The notes under the pieces were generated by a model that saw only the letters and a list, made by a program, of their open reading frames with translations, ran no database searches and had not been told where the DNA came from. Below are positions 1-9,283 of a stretch of DNA of 56,264 bases, in pieces (position 1 is the first letter of the stretch; the number at the start of each line of letters is the position of its first letter). The stretch comes from Crenothrix polyspora (GTDB lineage: Bacteria > Pseudomonadota > Gammaproteobacteria > Methylococcales > Methylomonadaceae), in the NCBI GenBank assembly GCA_945877505.1, contig CAMDWT010000005.1, positions 1-56,264 of the forward strand. Reading direction: 5' to 3'. Made by a program: the position numbers and the translations under genes.

Positions 1-759
1 CCAACAGCGGTCAATTTATTTTGGGCGCTGGAGAAAATGAAGGATTTATTAGGACAATCGCTACTTAATCCTCCCGCTGTCTTTATCGCCTGTGCCGAGA
101 AAATTCATGCCGATGATATTGCAGCTAATACTAAAATGGGTGAGTTGGGTGCTGATATTTTGGTTGGCGTTAAAGGTGTTATGACGCATTGTAATACGGG
201 TACATTAGCAACCGGAGGTTATGGCACGGCCCTAGGAGTTATTCGTAGTATTACGAAACGACAACTTGTAAACGTTTATGCTGGAGAAACACGTCCGTGG
301 TTACAAGGGGCCAGATTGACGGTTTGGGAATTAGCGCAAGATGAAATTCCGGTGACATTACTGGTTGATTCAGCGGCAGCATGGTTAATGAGGTCAGGAG
401 CGATAGATTGGATTATTGTCGGTGCAGATCGGATTGCTGCTAATGGCGATACGGCTAATAAGATAGGTACCTATTCCTTGGCTGTTTTGGCTAAACAGCA
501 TGGCGTGAAATTAATGGTGGTTGCGCCTACTTCTACGATAGATTGGACACTTGAAACGGGTGATCAGATAGAGATTGAGCAGCGCGATAAAAATGAATTA
601 TTACCTGCTTGTTATAGTGCAGAGGATTCTCTTGTTAATGCGTGGAACCCAGTATTTGATGTAACCCCTGCGGAATTGATTTCAGCTATAGTCACGGAGC
701 GTGGTGTGGTTTTTAATCCCACTGAACACAGTATGAGAGATATAAGACATGAAGTTTGA
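1..759 (+). CDS. mtnA: S-methyl-5-thioribose-1-phosphate isomerase, 5'-truncated by window edge
   Basis: Isomerises 5-methylthioribose 1-phosphate to the ribulose form in the methionine salvage pathway (cytoplasm). The reading frame is open from base 1, and its first residues ([13 protein letters not shown]) already match the conserved interior of the family, so the start lies upstream of the window; the ATG at 37 is internal. About 252 residues are present of a usual 340-370. Visible family motifs are [21 protein letters not shown] with the probable catalytic Cys, [11 protein letters not shown], and [20 protein letters not shown] with the catalytic Asp. The stop overlaps the start of the next gene by 11 bases, suggesting coupling. 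Confidence 0.95.
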   Translation, partial: PTAVNLFWALEKMKDLLGQSLLNPPAVFIACAEKIHADDIAANTKMGELGADILVGVKGVMTHCNTGTLATGGYGTALGVIRSITKRQLVNVYAGETRPWLQGARLTVWELAQDEIPVTLLVDSAAAWLMRSGAIDWIIVGADRIAANGDTANKIGTYSLAVLAKQHGVKLMVVAPTSTIDWTLETGDQIEIEQRDKNELLPACYSAEDSLVNAWNPVFDVTPAELISAIVTERGVVFNPTEHSMRDIRHEV

Positions 760-1471
760 CAGTAAAGGCAATAACCCCGCTTTTGCCATCGGTTATTTGT
801 TTAAAGGTTTGCGATTAGTGACGAGTCATGAATTGCGCGCTTTTATCATAATCCCAATTGTAATTAATATCGTTTTGTATAGTTTGGCTTTGATGTTGGG
901 TTATTACTATATTTCAGATTTGATTACTCAATTTATCCCTAGTTGGTTACAGTGGTTAAGTTGGGTTTTATGGCCATTGTTTTTCATTAGTTTTTTTATC
1001 GCTGGTTTTTTTACCTTTACGGTATTGGCTAATCTGCTGGCGGCGCCGTTTTATGGCAAATTAGCGGCGAAAACTTTAGTCCTTATTAATGGCCAATCCA
1101 AAGCAACCGATGAGCAACCTTTGCTTAAGGTTATGGGGGCTGAAGTTAAGCGTGCAGGCTATTTGCTAAGTCGAGCTTTACCCTTATTGATGGTGTCCTT
1201 TATTCCGGGAATTAATGTGCTTGCACCTTTCTTGTGGGCTTTGTTTGGGGCTTGGGGTATGGCGCTTGAATACTTAGCCTATCCAATGGAAAATGCCGGT
1301 ATCTTGTTTTCTGAGCAAAAAAAAATGGCTAAAAGTATACGTTTTGGCTTGTTAAGTTTTGGTGGTGTTGCCGTTATGGGGCTAACTATTCCACTGTTGA
1401 ATATCATCGTTGCGCCAGCTGCTGTTATTGGCGCGACGCTTTATTTTAATGAGATAAAGATAGAGGATTAA
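749..1471 (+). CDS. cysZ: CysZ/EI24-family inner membrane protein (putative sulfate permease)
   Basis: A 240-residue multi-pass membrane protein. It shows the family start [15 protein letters not shown], hydrophobic segments near residues 30-53, 68-95, 145-170 and 203-230, and the hallmark re-entrant stretch [13 protein letters not shown]. coli CysZ, of similar length, imports sulfate for cysteine synthesis. The ATG lies inside the 3' end of mtnA (11-base overlap), so both sulfur-related genes are probably co-transcribed; mtnA recycles methylthio groups, which fits a sulfur theme. Sulfate transport is inferred from the family. Some members of this family (EI24 domain) are annotated only as hypothetical membrane proteins. 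Confidence 0.8.
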   Translation: MKFDSKGNNPAFAIGYLFKGLRLVTSHELRAFIIIPIVINIVLYSLALMLGYYYISDLITQFIPSWLQWLSWVLWPLFFISFFIAGFFTFTVLANLLAAPFYGKLAAKTLVLINGQSKATDEQPLLKVMGAEVKRAGYLLSRALPLLMVSFIPGINVLAPFLWALFGAWGMALEYLAYPMENAGILFSEQKKMAKSIRFGLLSFGGVAVMGLTIPLLNIIVAPAAVIGATLYFNEIKIED

Positions 1472-1486
1472 GCAAGAGTGAATAAG

Positions 1487-1512
1487 GTCAGGGTGGCTTC
1501 GTACACCCTGAC
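1487..1512. terminator. Convergent stem-loop between cysZ and lpdA
   Basis: Perfect 9-bp inverted repeat GTCAGGGTG / CACCCTGAC with an 8-base loop, 15 bases after the cysZ stop and 23 bases beyond the lpdA stop on the other strand. There is no U-tract on either side, so it is a weak or Rho-assisted terminator, or an RNA end protector. Confidence 0.55.
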
Positions 1513-1535
1513 TAAAGATAAAAGGCGTTACAAAA

Positions 1536-2951
1536 CTATTTTTTGATATAAAGATCAGTAATGGTGCCAGTAATCATTTCTGCAGCAAAGCCAAAGGTTT
1601 CTGCTAAGGTCGGATGCGGATGAATAGTTAAGCTAATGTCTTCGGCATCAGCACCCATTTCTAGGGCTAGCACGGCCTCTGAAATCAACTCACCGGCATT
1701 AGTGCCGACCATGCCAGCACCTAGTAGCTTGCCTGTTTCTTTTTCACAGAGTATTTTAGTTAAGCCTTCTTTACGCCCTAAGCATAATGAGCGGCCACTG
1801 GCTGCCCATGGGAATACAGCTTTGTCATATTCGATACCTTGTTGTTTGGCTTGGTTTTCGGTTAGCCCCATCCACGCGATCTCAGGATCGGTATAAGCAA
1901 CAGAGGGTATTGTTAAGGCGTCAAAGTGTGCTTTATGCCCTGCAGTCACTTCAGCAGCCACTTTACCTTCATGAACGGCTTTATGCGCTAACATAGGGTT
2001 GCCAACAATATCACCAATGGCAAAGATATGATTTACGTTGGTGCGTTGTTGTTTATCGACCGTTATAAAGCCTTGCTCATTAACAGTGATGCCAGCAAAC
2101 TCTGCACCTATCAATAAGCCATTGGGCCTTCGACCTACAGCCACTAAAACGGCATCAAAGAGTTCTGACTCAGGCGCATTTTTACCTTCAAAAGAAACCT
2201 TAAGGCCTTCTTCTTGGGCTTCAATTGAGGTAACTTTGGTTTCTAGCCAGATATTTTTATATTGCTTTTTAATACGGCGAGCAAGCGGTGTAACTAAGTC
2301 TTTGTCACAGCCCGGAATAATCTGATCCATTAACTCAACAACACTGATTTCTGAACCCATGGCATGATAAACCGTTGCCATTTCCAAACCAATAATGCCA
2401 CCACCAACAATTAACAGTTTTTTAGGTATTTCTGCTAGTTGTAAAGCATCTGTTGAATCCCATAGGCGTGGATCATCATGAGGAAAAACAGGTATTTTGG
2501 TCGGGCGTGAGCCTGCAGCAATAATAGCTTGATCAAAGCGGATAGTTTTTATGCCTTCCGCTGTTTCAATATCCACTGTATTGGCTGAGGTAAATTTCCC
2601 TAGTCCGTTAATTAAAGTAACTTTACGTTGTTTTACCAAGCCAGCAAGTCCAGTATTTAAACTTTTGGTAATGCTTTCTTTCCAAGCTCTTATTTTATCG
2701 ATATTAATCGTCGGCTTGTCGAAAGTAACACCATGCTCTGCAAACTCATCAGCTTCATGGATAATTTGAGCGGCGTGAAGTAATGCTTTTGAGGGAATAC
2801 AGCCAACATTAAGACAAACACCACCCAATACAGGGAAACGCTCAACTAAGACGACTTGTTTACCTAAATCAGCCGCACGAAAGGCTGCACTGTAACCACC
2901 AGGGCCGCCACCCAAAACGAGTACTTCAGCGTGTAAAACTACTTCATTCAT
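1536..2951 (-). CDS. lpdA: Dihydrolipoyl dehydrogenase (E3)
   Basis: Reoxidises dihydrolipoamide on E2 with NAD+, as the third component of the pyruvate dehydrogenase complex and possibly of other 2-oxoacid complexes. The 471-residue length is normal. Visible are the FAD-binding GGGPGGYSAA (about 14-23), the redox-active disulfide CLNVGC (Cys46, Cys51), the NAD-binding GGGIIGLEMA, a second FAD motif FAIGDIVGNPMLAHKA, and the C-terminal catalytic HPHPTLAE. A good ribosome binding site (GGAAGG) lies 6 bases before the ATG. It follows aceF by 17 bases as the last gene of aceE-aceF-lpdA, and it is followed by the convergent stem-loop shared with cysZ. No N-terminal lipoyl domain is fused to it, unlike some betaproteobacterial Lpd proteins. 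Confidence 0.97.
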   Translation of the reverse strand: MNEVVLHAEVLVLGGGPGGYSAAFRAADLGKQVVLVERFPVLGGVCLNVGCIPSKALLHAAQIIHEADEFAEHGVTFDKPTINIDKIRAWKESITKSLNTGLAGLVKQRKVTLINGLGKFTSANTVDIETAEGIKTIRFDQAIIAAGSRPTKIPVFPHDDPRLWDSTDALQLAEIPKKLLIVGGGIIGLEMATVYHAMGSEISVVELMDQIIPGCDKDLVTPLARRIKKQYKNIWLETKVTSIEAQEEGLKVSFEGKNAPESELFDAVLVAVGRRPNGLLIGAEFAGITVNEQGFITVDKQQRTNVNHIFAIGDIVGNPMLAHKAVHEGKVAAEVTAGHKAHFDALTIPSVAYTDPEIAWMGLTENQAKQQGIEYDKAVFPWAASGRSLCLGRKEGLTKILCEKETGKLLGAGMVGTNAGELISEAVLALEMGADAEDISLTIHPHPTLAETFGFAAEMITGTITDLYIKK

Positions 2952-2968
2952 TGTTAGCCTTCCCAGTA

Positions 2969-4264
2969 TTAAAGTAATAAACGGCGAATATCAGTTAGAT
3001 TTTGCTTAACAGTCGCCATAAAGCGAGCGCCCTCAGCACCATCAATAACTCGGTGATCGTAGGTTAAGTCTAACGGTAACATTAATCGCGGCAAAAACTC
3101 TTTACCGTTCCAGACAGGTTGCATTTTTGCTCGTGTAACACCCAATATAGCTACTTCAGGTGCATTTACGATGGGTGTAAATGCTGTGCCACCAATGCCG
3201 CCTAAACTGGAGATGGTCATACAGCCACCTTGCATGTCTCCTGGTAAGAGCTTGCCTAAGCGTGCCTTCTCACTTTTTTCAGCTAACTCAATGACCAGTT
3301 CATTTATGCTTTTGTTATTCACATTACGTATGACAGGCACGACTAACCCATTGGGCGTGTCAACGGCAATACCAATATTAAAATATTTTTTTAAGATTAA
3401 ACTTTCACCGTCAGCAGATAAAGAAGCATTAAAGCTAGGAAATTGCTGCATAGCGGCAACTAAGGCTTTGATGATAAACATCAGCCCCGTTATTTTTAGT
3501 TCACCTTTAACTTTTTCGGCATTAAGCGCATTACGAAACGCTTCCATATCGGTTATATCCGCTTCTTCATGGTAAGTGACCATCGGCAGATTTAACCAGA
3601 CACGGCTTAAGTTTTGTCCCGTCAGGCGTTTTATTTTGCTGAGTTTTTGAATTTCTGTCTCACCATACGGAGAAAAATCGACAGCCGGTATGCTCGGAAT
3701 GCCTGCGCCTGTTGCAACGATACCTTCATTAATAACTTTTTTAACAAAGTTTTTAACATCATCTTTTAAAATACGACCTTTGCGACCACTAGCTGTTTTT
3801 ATTTTTGAGACGTCAACGCCTAATTCACGAGCGAAGAGCCTAACAGAAGGTGACGCGTGAGCTTTTGCAACGGTACTGTTTGAGCTTTCAACAACGGATA
3901 AGGCTAGTGGTTCAGGTGCTGATTTTGTGGCTGGTTTGACGGGCTCCGGTGTTTTTTCAGGCGGAGGGGTTGCAACAACACTAGGCGCTGCTTGCACGGG
4001 TTCGGCAATGCTTTCTTTTTCCGCACTTACCGATACAGTGGCAATGAGTGTCCCTTCGGAAACTTTGTCGCCCGGCTTAATGTACACTTCCTGTATGGTG
4101 CCTGATGCGCTTGATGGCAAGTCCATGCTGGCTTTATCAGTTTCTAGTGTAGCAACGGTTTGTTCCAGTTCTACTATATCGCCAGCTTTAATTAATACTT
4201 CAACGACATCAATTTCAGCAACATTACCGACATCGGGAACTCTAATTTCACGTAAATTAGTCAT
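2969..4264 (-). CDS. aceF: Dihydrolipoyllysine-residue acetyltransferase (E2 of pyruvate dehydrogenase)
   Basis: Forms the E2 core that transfers the acetyl group from lipoyl-lysine to CoA. Order of domains: one lipoyl domain (about 1-78, lipoylated Lys44 in ETDKASMDLP), an Ala/Pro-rich linker (about 80-135), a peripheral subunit-binding domain (about 138-175, with SPSVRLFARELGVD), a second linker, and the catalytic domain ending with DHRVIDGAEGARF carrying the active-site His. At 431 residues it is shorter than E. coli AceF (about 630), because only one lipoyl domain is present instead of three. A strong AAAGGAAAG ribosome binding site precedes the ATG. It lies 15 bases after aceE and 17 bases before lpdA. 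Confidence 0.96.
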   Translation of the reverse strand: MTNLREIRVPDVGNVAEIDVVEVLIKAGDIVELEQTVATLETDKASMDLPSSASGTIQEVYIKPGDKVSEGTLIATVSVSAEKESIAEPVQAAPSVVATPPPEKTPEPVKPATKSAPEPLALSVVESSNSTVAKAHASPSVRLFARELGVDVSKIKTASGRKGRILKDDVKNFVKKVINEGIVATGAGIPSIPAVDFSPYGETEIQKLSKIKRLTGQNLSRVWLNLPMVTYHEEADITDMEAFRNALNAEKVKGELKITGLMFIIKALVAAMQQFPSFNASLSADGESLILKKYFNIGIAVDTPNGLVVPVIRNVNNKSINELVIELAEKSEKARLGKLLPGDMQGGCMTISSLGGIGGTAFTPIVNAPEVAILGVTRAKMQPVWNGKEFLPRLMLPLDLTYDHRVIDGAEGARFMATVKQNLTDIRRLLL

Positions 4265-4279
4265 ATAACTTTCCTTTCG

Positions 4280-6958
4280 TTAAATGAGCCAAGGTGCTTT
4301 GGCTTCTGTAGCTATGCCGTATTTTGCGATGGCGACATCTACTTTAGCGGCGTCAAACTGACCTAAGTCTGCCAAGCTTTTAAGTGCAGCAATGGTGACA
4401 TGGAAACGATCTACTTCAAAAAAGCGCCGTAAGTTTTCACGCGTATCAGAGCGACCAAAGCCGTCAGTACCTAATACGGTGTAAGGCGCAGAAATTAAGC
4501 CGCGAATTTGCTCTGCAAAAGCTCGAGTATAATCAGTTGCGGCAATAACTGGACCGGTTGTGTTAGCAAGGCAGTTAGTTACGTGCGCTAGTTTTGCGGG
4601 TTCGGTTGGATGTAAGCGGTTCCAGCGTTCGCAGGATTGACCATCTCTTGCCAACTCAGTAAAGCTTGGGCAACTCCATAAATCTGCTTCGACACCCCAA
4701 TCGTTTTTGAGTAATTCAGCCGCAAATTCAACCTCGCGAAAAATGGTTCCAGAGCCTAATAGTTGTACTCTGGGCGCTTTGTTTTTTGCACCCAGTCGGA
4801 AACTATACATGCCTTTGAGAATGTCTAGTTCTATACCTTTTGGCATTGCTGGATGGCTATAGTTTTCATTCATTACCGTGATGTAATAGAAAACATCTTC
4901 TTGTTCAACATACATGCGGCGTAAACCGTCTTGGATGATAACCGCTAATTCATAAGCGTAAGTTGGATCATAGGATACGCAATTAGGAACGGTTGCTGAC
5001 ATTAAGTGGCTGTGACCATCTTCATGCTGAAGTCCTTCACCATTCAAGGTTGTTCTTCCCGCAGTACCACCCATTAAAAAGCCACGAGTCCGCTGATCGG
5101 CAGCTGCCCAAATTAAATCACCTACTCGTTGAAAACCAAACATAGAGTAATAGATAAAAAATGGAATCATTGGGACGTTATGCGTTGAATAGGCAGTGCC
5201 TGCAGCAATCCAATCACAGAGTCCACCAGCTTCATTAATGCCTTCTTGTAAGACTTGGCCGTGTTTGTCTTCTTTATAAAACATCAATTGATCAGCGTCT
5301 TGAGGCGTATATAATTGACCGACTTGTGACCAGATGCCCAACTGCCTAAACATACCTTCCATACCAAAAGTTCTTGATTCATCAGGAACGATGGGGACAA
5401 TACGCTTACCAATATTTTTATCTTTAACCAATATATTGAGCAGATTAACAAAGGCCATGGTGGTTGATATTTCACGGCCTTCACGCGTTGCTTCAAGCAG
5501 CGTTTTAAAGTCACTTAAAACAGGCACATCTAACGCATATGATTTGGTTCTTCTGGATGGTAAATGACCACCTAAATCAGCACGCCTTTGTTTCATGTAG
5601 ATCAGTTCTTTTGAATCTTCAGCAAAAGTTAGGTAAGGCAGCTTTTGCATCTCTTCATCAGTCACGGGTAAATCATAGCGATCCCTGAAATGACTTAAAG
5701 AGATGTCGCTCATTTTCTTTTGTTGATGAGAAATATTTTGGGCTTCGCCAGACGAGCCCATCCCATAACCTTTAATAGTTTTGGCTAAGATGACAGTCGG
5801 TTGGCCTTTGTGGTTAACGGCCGAATGAAAGGCAGCATAAGTTTTAGCGGGATCATGACCGCCTCTGTTTAGCTCCCAAATATCACGATCTGACCAGTCG
5901 GCAACCATTGCCTTGAGTTCGGGCGTATTAAAGAAGTGCTCACGGACGTAAGCGCCATCTTTAGCTTTAAATGTTTGGTAATCGCCATCGGCGCACGCCA
6001 TCATGCGCGCAGCCAACAGACCTTCTTTGTCGCGAGCGAGTAAAGCATCCCAACGTTGGCCCCAGACTAGTTTGATCACGTTCCAGCCGGCACCACGGAA
6101 TTCACTTTCTAATTCTTGAATAATTTTGGCGTTTCCACGAACAGGACCATCTAAGCGTTGTAGATTACAGTTTATGACAAAAATGAGGTTGTCCAGTTTT
6201 TCACGGCCAGCCATGCCAATCGCACCTAATGATTCAGGCTCATCGGTTTCGCCATCACCCAGAAAGCTCCACACTTTACGATTTGAGGTGTTAGCAAAGC
6301 CACGATCTTGTAAGTAACGCATAAAGCGGGCTTGATAAATGGCCATAATGGGACCGAGTCCCATAGAAACAGTTGGGAATTGCCAAAAATCTTGCATCAA
6401 CCAAGGATGTGGGTAAGAAGGTAGACCATTGCCATCAACTTCTTGGCGGAAACTATCCATTTGAGCTTGAGTCAGTCTGCCCAGCAAAAAGGCTCTTGAA
6501 TAATCACCAGGAGTTAAATGGCCCTGAGTGAAAATCAAATCGCCATCATTTTGATCTGAAGGGGCATGCCAGAAATGGTTATAACCGACATCATATAAAG
6601 TTGCTGCAGAAGCAAAGCTGGCAATATGGCCGCCAACATTAGTATGTTTATTGGCTCTTAATACCATCATCATTGCATTCCAGCGAACGTAAGAACGAAT
6701 TTTTTGTTCTATAGTGGGGTCGCCGGGGAATTGGGCTTGTCGAGAAACAGGAATGGTATTTAGATAGGCAGTATTTGCACTAAAAGGAATGTCAAATCCT
6801 GACTGTCTTGTTGCAGCCACTAGCTGTTCAATCAGAAAGTGCGCGCGTTCGCTACCATCCTGTTCTAATACCGATTGTAGTGCTTCAATCCACTCTTTAG
6901 TTTCTGTGGGGTCAATGTCACTTTGTCCGGTAATCTCTGAAATTAAGCTATTGTTCAT
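4280..6958 (-). CDS. aceE: Pyruvate dehydrogenase E1 component, homodimeric type
   Basis: Thiamine diphosphate-dependent decarboxylation of pyruvate and reductive acetylation of the E2 lipoyl group. The 892 residues match the single-chain gammaproteobacterial E1 rather than the alpha/beta type. The ThDP/Mg motif is GDGETDEPES (from 234) running to INCNLQRLDGPVRGN (about 262-276). The N-terminal GGHIASFASAATLYDVGYNHFW is also typical. AGGA lies 6 bases before the ATG. First gene of the operon aceE-aceF-lpdA. A 17-bp palindrome about 150 bases upstream (7108-7124) is a possible operator. A 10-codon frame that ends at the aceE start is probably chance. Confidence 0.97.
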   Translation of the reverse strand: MNNSLISEITGQSDIDPTETKEWIEALQSVLEQDGSERAHFLIEQLVAATRQSGFDIPFSANTAYLNTIPVSRQAQFPGDPTIEQKIRSYVRWNAMMMVLRANKHTNVGGHIASFASAATLYDVGYNHFWHAPSDQNDGDLIFTQGHLTPGDYSRAFLLGRLTQAQMDSFRQEVDGNGLPSYPHPWLMQDFWQFPTVSMGLGPIMAIYQARFMRYLQDRGFANTSNRKVWSFLGDGETDEPESLGAIGMAGREKLDNLIFVINCNLQRLDGPVRGNAKIIQELESEFRGAGWNVIKLVWGQRWDALLARDKEGLLAARMMACADGDYQTFKAKDGAYVREHFFNTPELKAMVADWSDRDIWELNRGGHDPAKTYAAFHSAVNHKGQPTVILAKTIKGYGMGSSGEAQNISHQQKKMSDISLSHFRDRYDLPVTDEEMQKLPYLTFAEDSKELIYMKQRRADLGGHLPSRRTKSYALDVPVLSDFKTLLEATREGREISTTMAFVNLLNILVKDKNIGKRIVPIVPDESRTFGMEGMFRQLGIWSQVGQLYTPQDADQLMFYKEDKHGQVLQEGINEAGGLCDWIAAGTAYSTHNVPMIPFFIYYSMFGFQRVGDLIWAAADQRTRGFLMGGTAGRTTLNGEGLQHEDGHSHLMSATVPNCVSYDPTYAYELAVIIQDGLRRMYVEQEDVFYYITVMNENYSHPAMPKGIELDILKGMYSFRLGAKNKAPRVQLLGSGTIFREVEFAAELLKNDWGVEADLWSCPSFTELARDGQSCERWNRLHPTEPAKLAHVTNCLANTTGPVIAATDYTRAFAEQIRGLISAPYTVLGTDGFGRSDTRENLRRFFEVDRFHVTIAALKSLADLGQFDAAKVDVAIAKYGIATEAKAPWLI

Positions 6959-7392
6959 CTATGATCCTGTTGGGACGGGTTATGCATGGCTTAAAAAAAT
7001 AATTTTACGTAAGAATTCAAATCAGTCTTTTAAAGCTTTATCGACTTGCTTTGCAAGAAGATCTGTAAAACTGTCAGTATCGAGAAGGTCTGAATGCCTT
7101 GGTAAGGTTGTATAGTATATACAAATCAGGGGATGCGATACACCCGTTTTAGTAAGTGATGGTTCAGATTAACAATAAAAAGTGAAAAAAATCATAAGAA
7201 ATTCAATGGATACTTCTACTATAACAAGTCTTTTTAATCGCAAATGTATTTTCTTTTGAGACATAATTTAGTTTAAAAATGGCTTTAATTTAATGGTTTG
7301 AATTGCAAAATTGCCTCAAATCCAAGCCAGCACTTGGGAACGGCTTAAAAAGCTGTAAAATAGCTGTTTTATTTTTTATCTTTCAATACATC
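6959..7392. other. Divergent intergenic region aceE / proS
   Basis: 434 bases, strongly AT-rich, separating the reverse aceE operon from forward proS. It holds the palindrome at 7108-7124 and a second perfect inverted repeat CTTGC-TTT-GCAAG at 7045-7057. Both lie on the aceE side. No credible coding region was seen. A frame extending proS upstream to 7303 exists, but family comparison places the proS start at 7393. No promoter with good -35 and -10 elements could be assigned with confidence. Confidence 0.7.
7108..7124. promoter_or_regulatory. 17-bp palindrome, candidate GntR-type operator of the aceE operon
   Basis: TTGTATA-GTA-TATACAA: perfect 7-bp arms around a 3-bp centre. The TTGTATA/TATACAA arms resemble operators of GntR-family (FCD subgroup) regulators, the family that includes PdhR. 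It is not the E. coli PdhR box. It sits about 150 bases upstream of the aceE start. No regulator gene lies in the window. Confidence 0.45.
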
Positions 7393-9102
7393 ATGCGTAC
7401 TACACAATTCCCTTTAAATACGGTTAAAGAAACACCCGCTGACGCTGAAATAGCCAGTCATCAATTAATGATCCGTGCCGGCCTTATTCGTAAATTGGCG
7501 GCAGGTCTATATAGTTGGTTACCTTTGGGGTTGCGCGTGTTACGCAAGGTGGAAAAAATTACGCGGGATGAAATGGAAAAAGCAGGCGCGTTAGAAGTAT
7601 TAATGCCTGCGTTGCAACCCGCAGAACTTTGGCAAGAAACAGGCCGTTGGGAACAATACGGTCCAGAACTGGCGCGTTTAAAAGATCGCCATGATCGTGA
7701 TTTTTGCTTAGGACCTACCCACGAAGAAATTATTACTGATCTTGCGCGTAACGAGATAAAAAGCTACAAACAGCTGCCTATTACTTATTACCAAGTTCAG
7801 ACTAAATTTCGTGATGAAATTCGTCCGCGATTCGGTGTGATGCGTTCGCGCGAATTTATCATGAAAGATGCTTATTCCTTTCATCTTGATCAAGATTCTT
7901 TACAGTCAACGTATGAGGTAATGTATCAAGCATATACCAATATCTTCAATCAGTTAGGGTTGAAATTTCGTGCAGTGGTTGCTGATTCTGGATCTATTGG
8001 CGGCGCTGTTTCGCATGAGTTTCATGTGTTGGCCGAGTCTGGTGAAGATGCGATTGCTTTCTCTACACAGAGTGAGTATGCCGCTAATGTTGAAAAAGCT
8101 GAAGCCGTGATGCCAATTGGAGAGCGCCCTGCAGCAACATTGGATAGACTATTGATTGATACGCCTAACAAACATAGTATCGAGGAGTTGAGTCAATTTT
8201 TAGCAATTCCGGCGACACAGTGTCTTAAAACGCTAATCGTCAAAGGCGAAGAGCAAGGTTTGGTGGCTTTGTTATTGAGAGGTGATCATGAGCTTAATAA
8301 AATCAAAGCTGAAAAAATTGATGGCGTCGCTTCACCGTTGGAGTTTGCGACAGAAGAAGATATACAAAACGCGTGTCATTGTAAACCTGGTTCTATAGGG
8401 CCTTTAGGGTTAACCATTCCGATTATTGCTGATCGTAGTGTTGTTATTATGTCTGATTTTGTTTGTGGTGCGAATGAAGACGGCAAGCATTTTCAAGGTG
8501 TTAATTGGCTACGCGATTTACCTATTCCTGCCCTTGTGGCGGATATTCGTACCGTGGTTGAAGGTGATCCTAGTCCTGATGGAAAAGGTGAAATTACTTT
8601 GGCTCGTGGTATTGAGGTAGGTCATATCTTTCAATTAGGGACAAAATACAGCGCCGCAATGAAAGCCGGTGTGATTAATGAAGGCGGGAAAAATCAAATA
8701 ATGCTAATGGGTTGCTACGGCATTGGTATTTCTCGAGTGGTTGCGGCTGCTATTGAACAAAATCATGATGATAAAGGCATAAACTGGCCGGCTAATTTAG
8801 CGCCCTTTCAAGTGGCACTTTGTCCTATGAATATGCATAAGTCTGAACGATTGAAAGTGGCATCTGAGCAACTGTATCAAGACTTGCAAGCGGCAGGTAT
8901 AGAAGTGTTATTTGATGATAGAAAAGTTCGCGCTGGTTTTATGTTTTCAGATATGGAATTAATTGGTATTCCGCATTGTATTATTTTAGGTGATCGGGGC
9001 TTGGATGCGGGTACTATCGAATATAAAGGTAGAACCGCTCAAGAAAGTGAAGAAATACCGTTTGCAGAGATTATTGCTTTTTTAAAAGCAAAGTTGATCT
9101 AA
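7393..9102 (+). CDS. proS: Prolyl-tRNA synthetase, bacterial type with editing insertion
   Basis: Class II aminoacyl-tRNA synthetase charging tRNA-Pro. The start at 7393 gives [19 protein letters not shown], which matches the E. coli N-terminus closely; the open frame extends 30 codons further upstream but that part looks non-coding. Length is 569 residues (E. coli 572). Motif 2 region is [19 protein letters not shown] and motif 3 contains [13 protein letters not shown]. The YbaK-like editing domain that clears Ala-tRNA-Pro lies between (about 220-385, with [11 protein letters not shown] and [16 protein letters not shown]). No strong ribosome binding site precedes the ATG. Not obviously in an operon: structured DNA follows at 9104-9201. 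Confidence 0.97.
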   Translation: MRTTQFPLNTVKETPADAEIASHQLMIRAGLIRKLAAGLYSWLPLGLRVLRKVEKITRDEMEKAGALEVLMPALQPAELWQETGRWEQYGPELARLKDRHDRDFCLGPTHEEIITDLARNEIKSYKQLPITYYQVQTKFRDEIRPRFGVMRSREFIMKDAYSFHLDQDSLQSTYEVMYQAYTNIFNQLGLKFRAVVADSGSIGGAVSHEFHVLAESGEDAIAFSTQSEYAANVEKAEAVMPIGERPAATLDRLLIDTPNKHSIEELSQFLAIPATQCLKTLIVKGEEQGLVALLLRGDHELNKIKAEKIDGVASPLEFATEEDIQNACHCKPGSIGPLGLTIPIIADRSVVIMSDFVCGANEDGKHFQGVNWLRDLPIPALVADIRTVVEGDPSPDGKGEITLARGIEVGHIFQLGTKYSAAMKAGVINEGGKNQIMLMGCYGIGISRVVAAAIEQNHDDKGINWPANLAPFQVALCPMNMHKSERLKVASEQLYQDLQAAGIEVLFDDRKVRAGFMFSDMELIGIPHCIILGDRGLDAGTIEYKGRTAQESEEIPFAEIIAFLKAKLI

Positions 9103-9103
9103 C

Positions 9104-9201
9104 GAGCCTTGAGGTCGCAGAGAAACAATTTTGATAACAGTTTCTCTGCGCCACTTCAGGAAAAAGGAGGTAGAAAATTAGAGTTTATAACATCAAGGCT
9201 C
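9104..9201. repeat. Nested inverted repeats downstream of proS
   Basis: Outer arms GAGCCTTGA (9104-9112) and TCAAGGCTC (9193-9201) are perfect 9-bp complements. They enclose an inner perfect 11-bp stem CGCAGAGAAAC (9116-9126) / GTTTCTCTGCG (9140-9150). Between the inner stem and the outer right arm is AAAGGAGGT (9163-9171), a full match to the anti-Shine-Dalgarno region with no start codon at a usable distance. Probably a 3'-end structure of proS mRNA; no long U-tract follows (only ATTCAATTTT). Confidence 0.6.
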
Positions 9202-9283
9202 ATTCAATTTTAACATTCAGACTTGACAAAAAATTCTCATGAAGGACACTAGAACGGTTTTCATAACCGTAGAGTAAATTTTT

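Noticed and set aside
1636-2769. Several forward open frames of 69-95 codons opposite lpdA
   Set aside because: They are antisense shadows of a well-conserved gene, with no family resemblance and no ribosome binding sites.
6959-6990. Ten-codon frame (MHNPSQQDHR) ending in an ATGA overlap with aceE, like those at cyp51 and sqmo
   Set aside because: aceE has its own good ribosome binding site and the mini frame has none; such frames are expected before about a quarter of ATGA starts.
7303-7392. N-terminal extension of ProS by 30 codons
   Set aside because: The extension lies in AT-rich promoter-like DNA and the start at 7393 aligns with known ProS N-termini.
9239-9277. Twelve-codon frame MKDTRTVFITVE upstream of the CNNM gene as a true N-terminus
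   Set aside because: It is in frame but closed by a TAA at 9275, so it cannot be part of the protein unless the stop is read through; no evidence for that.
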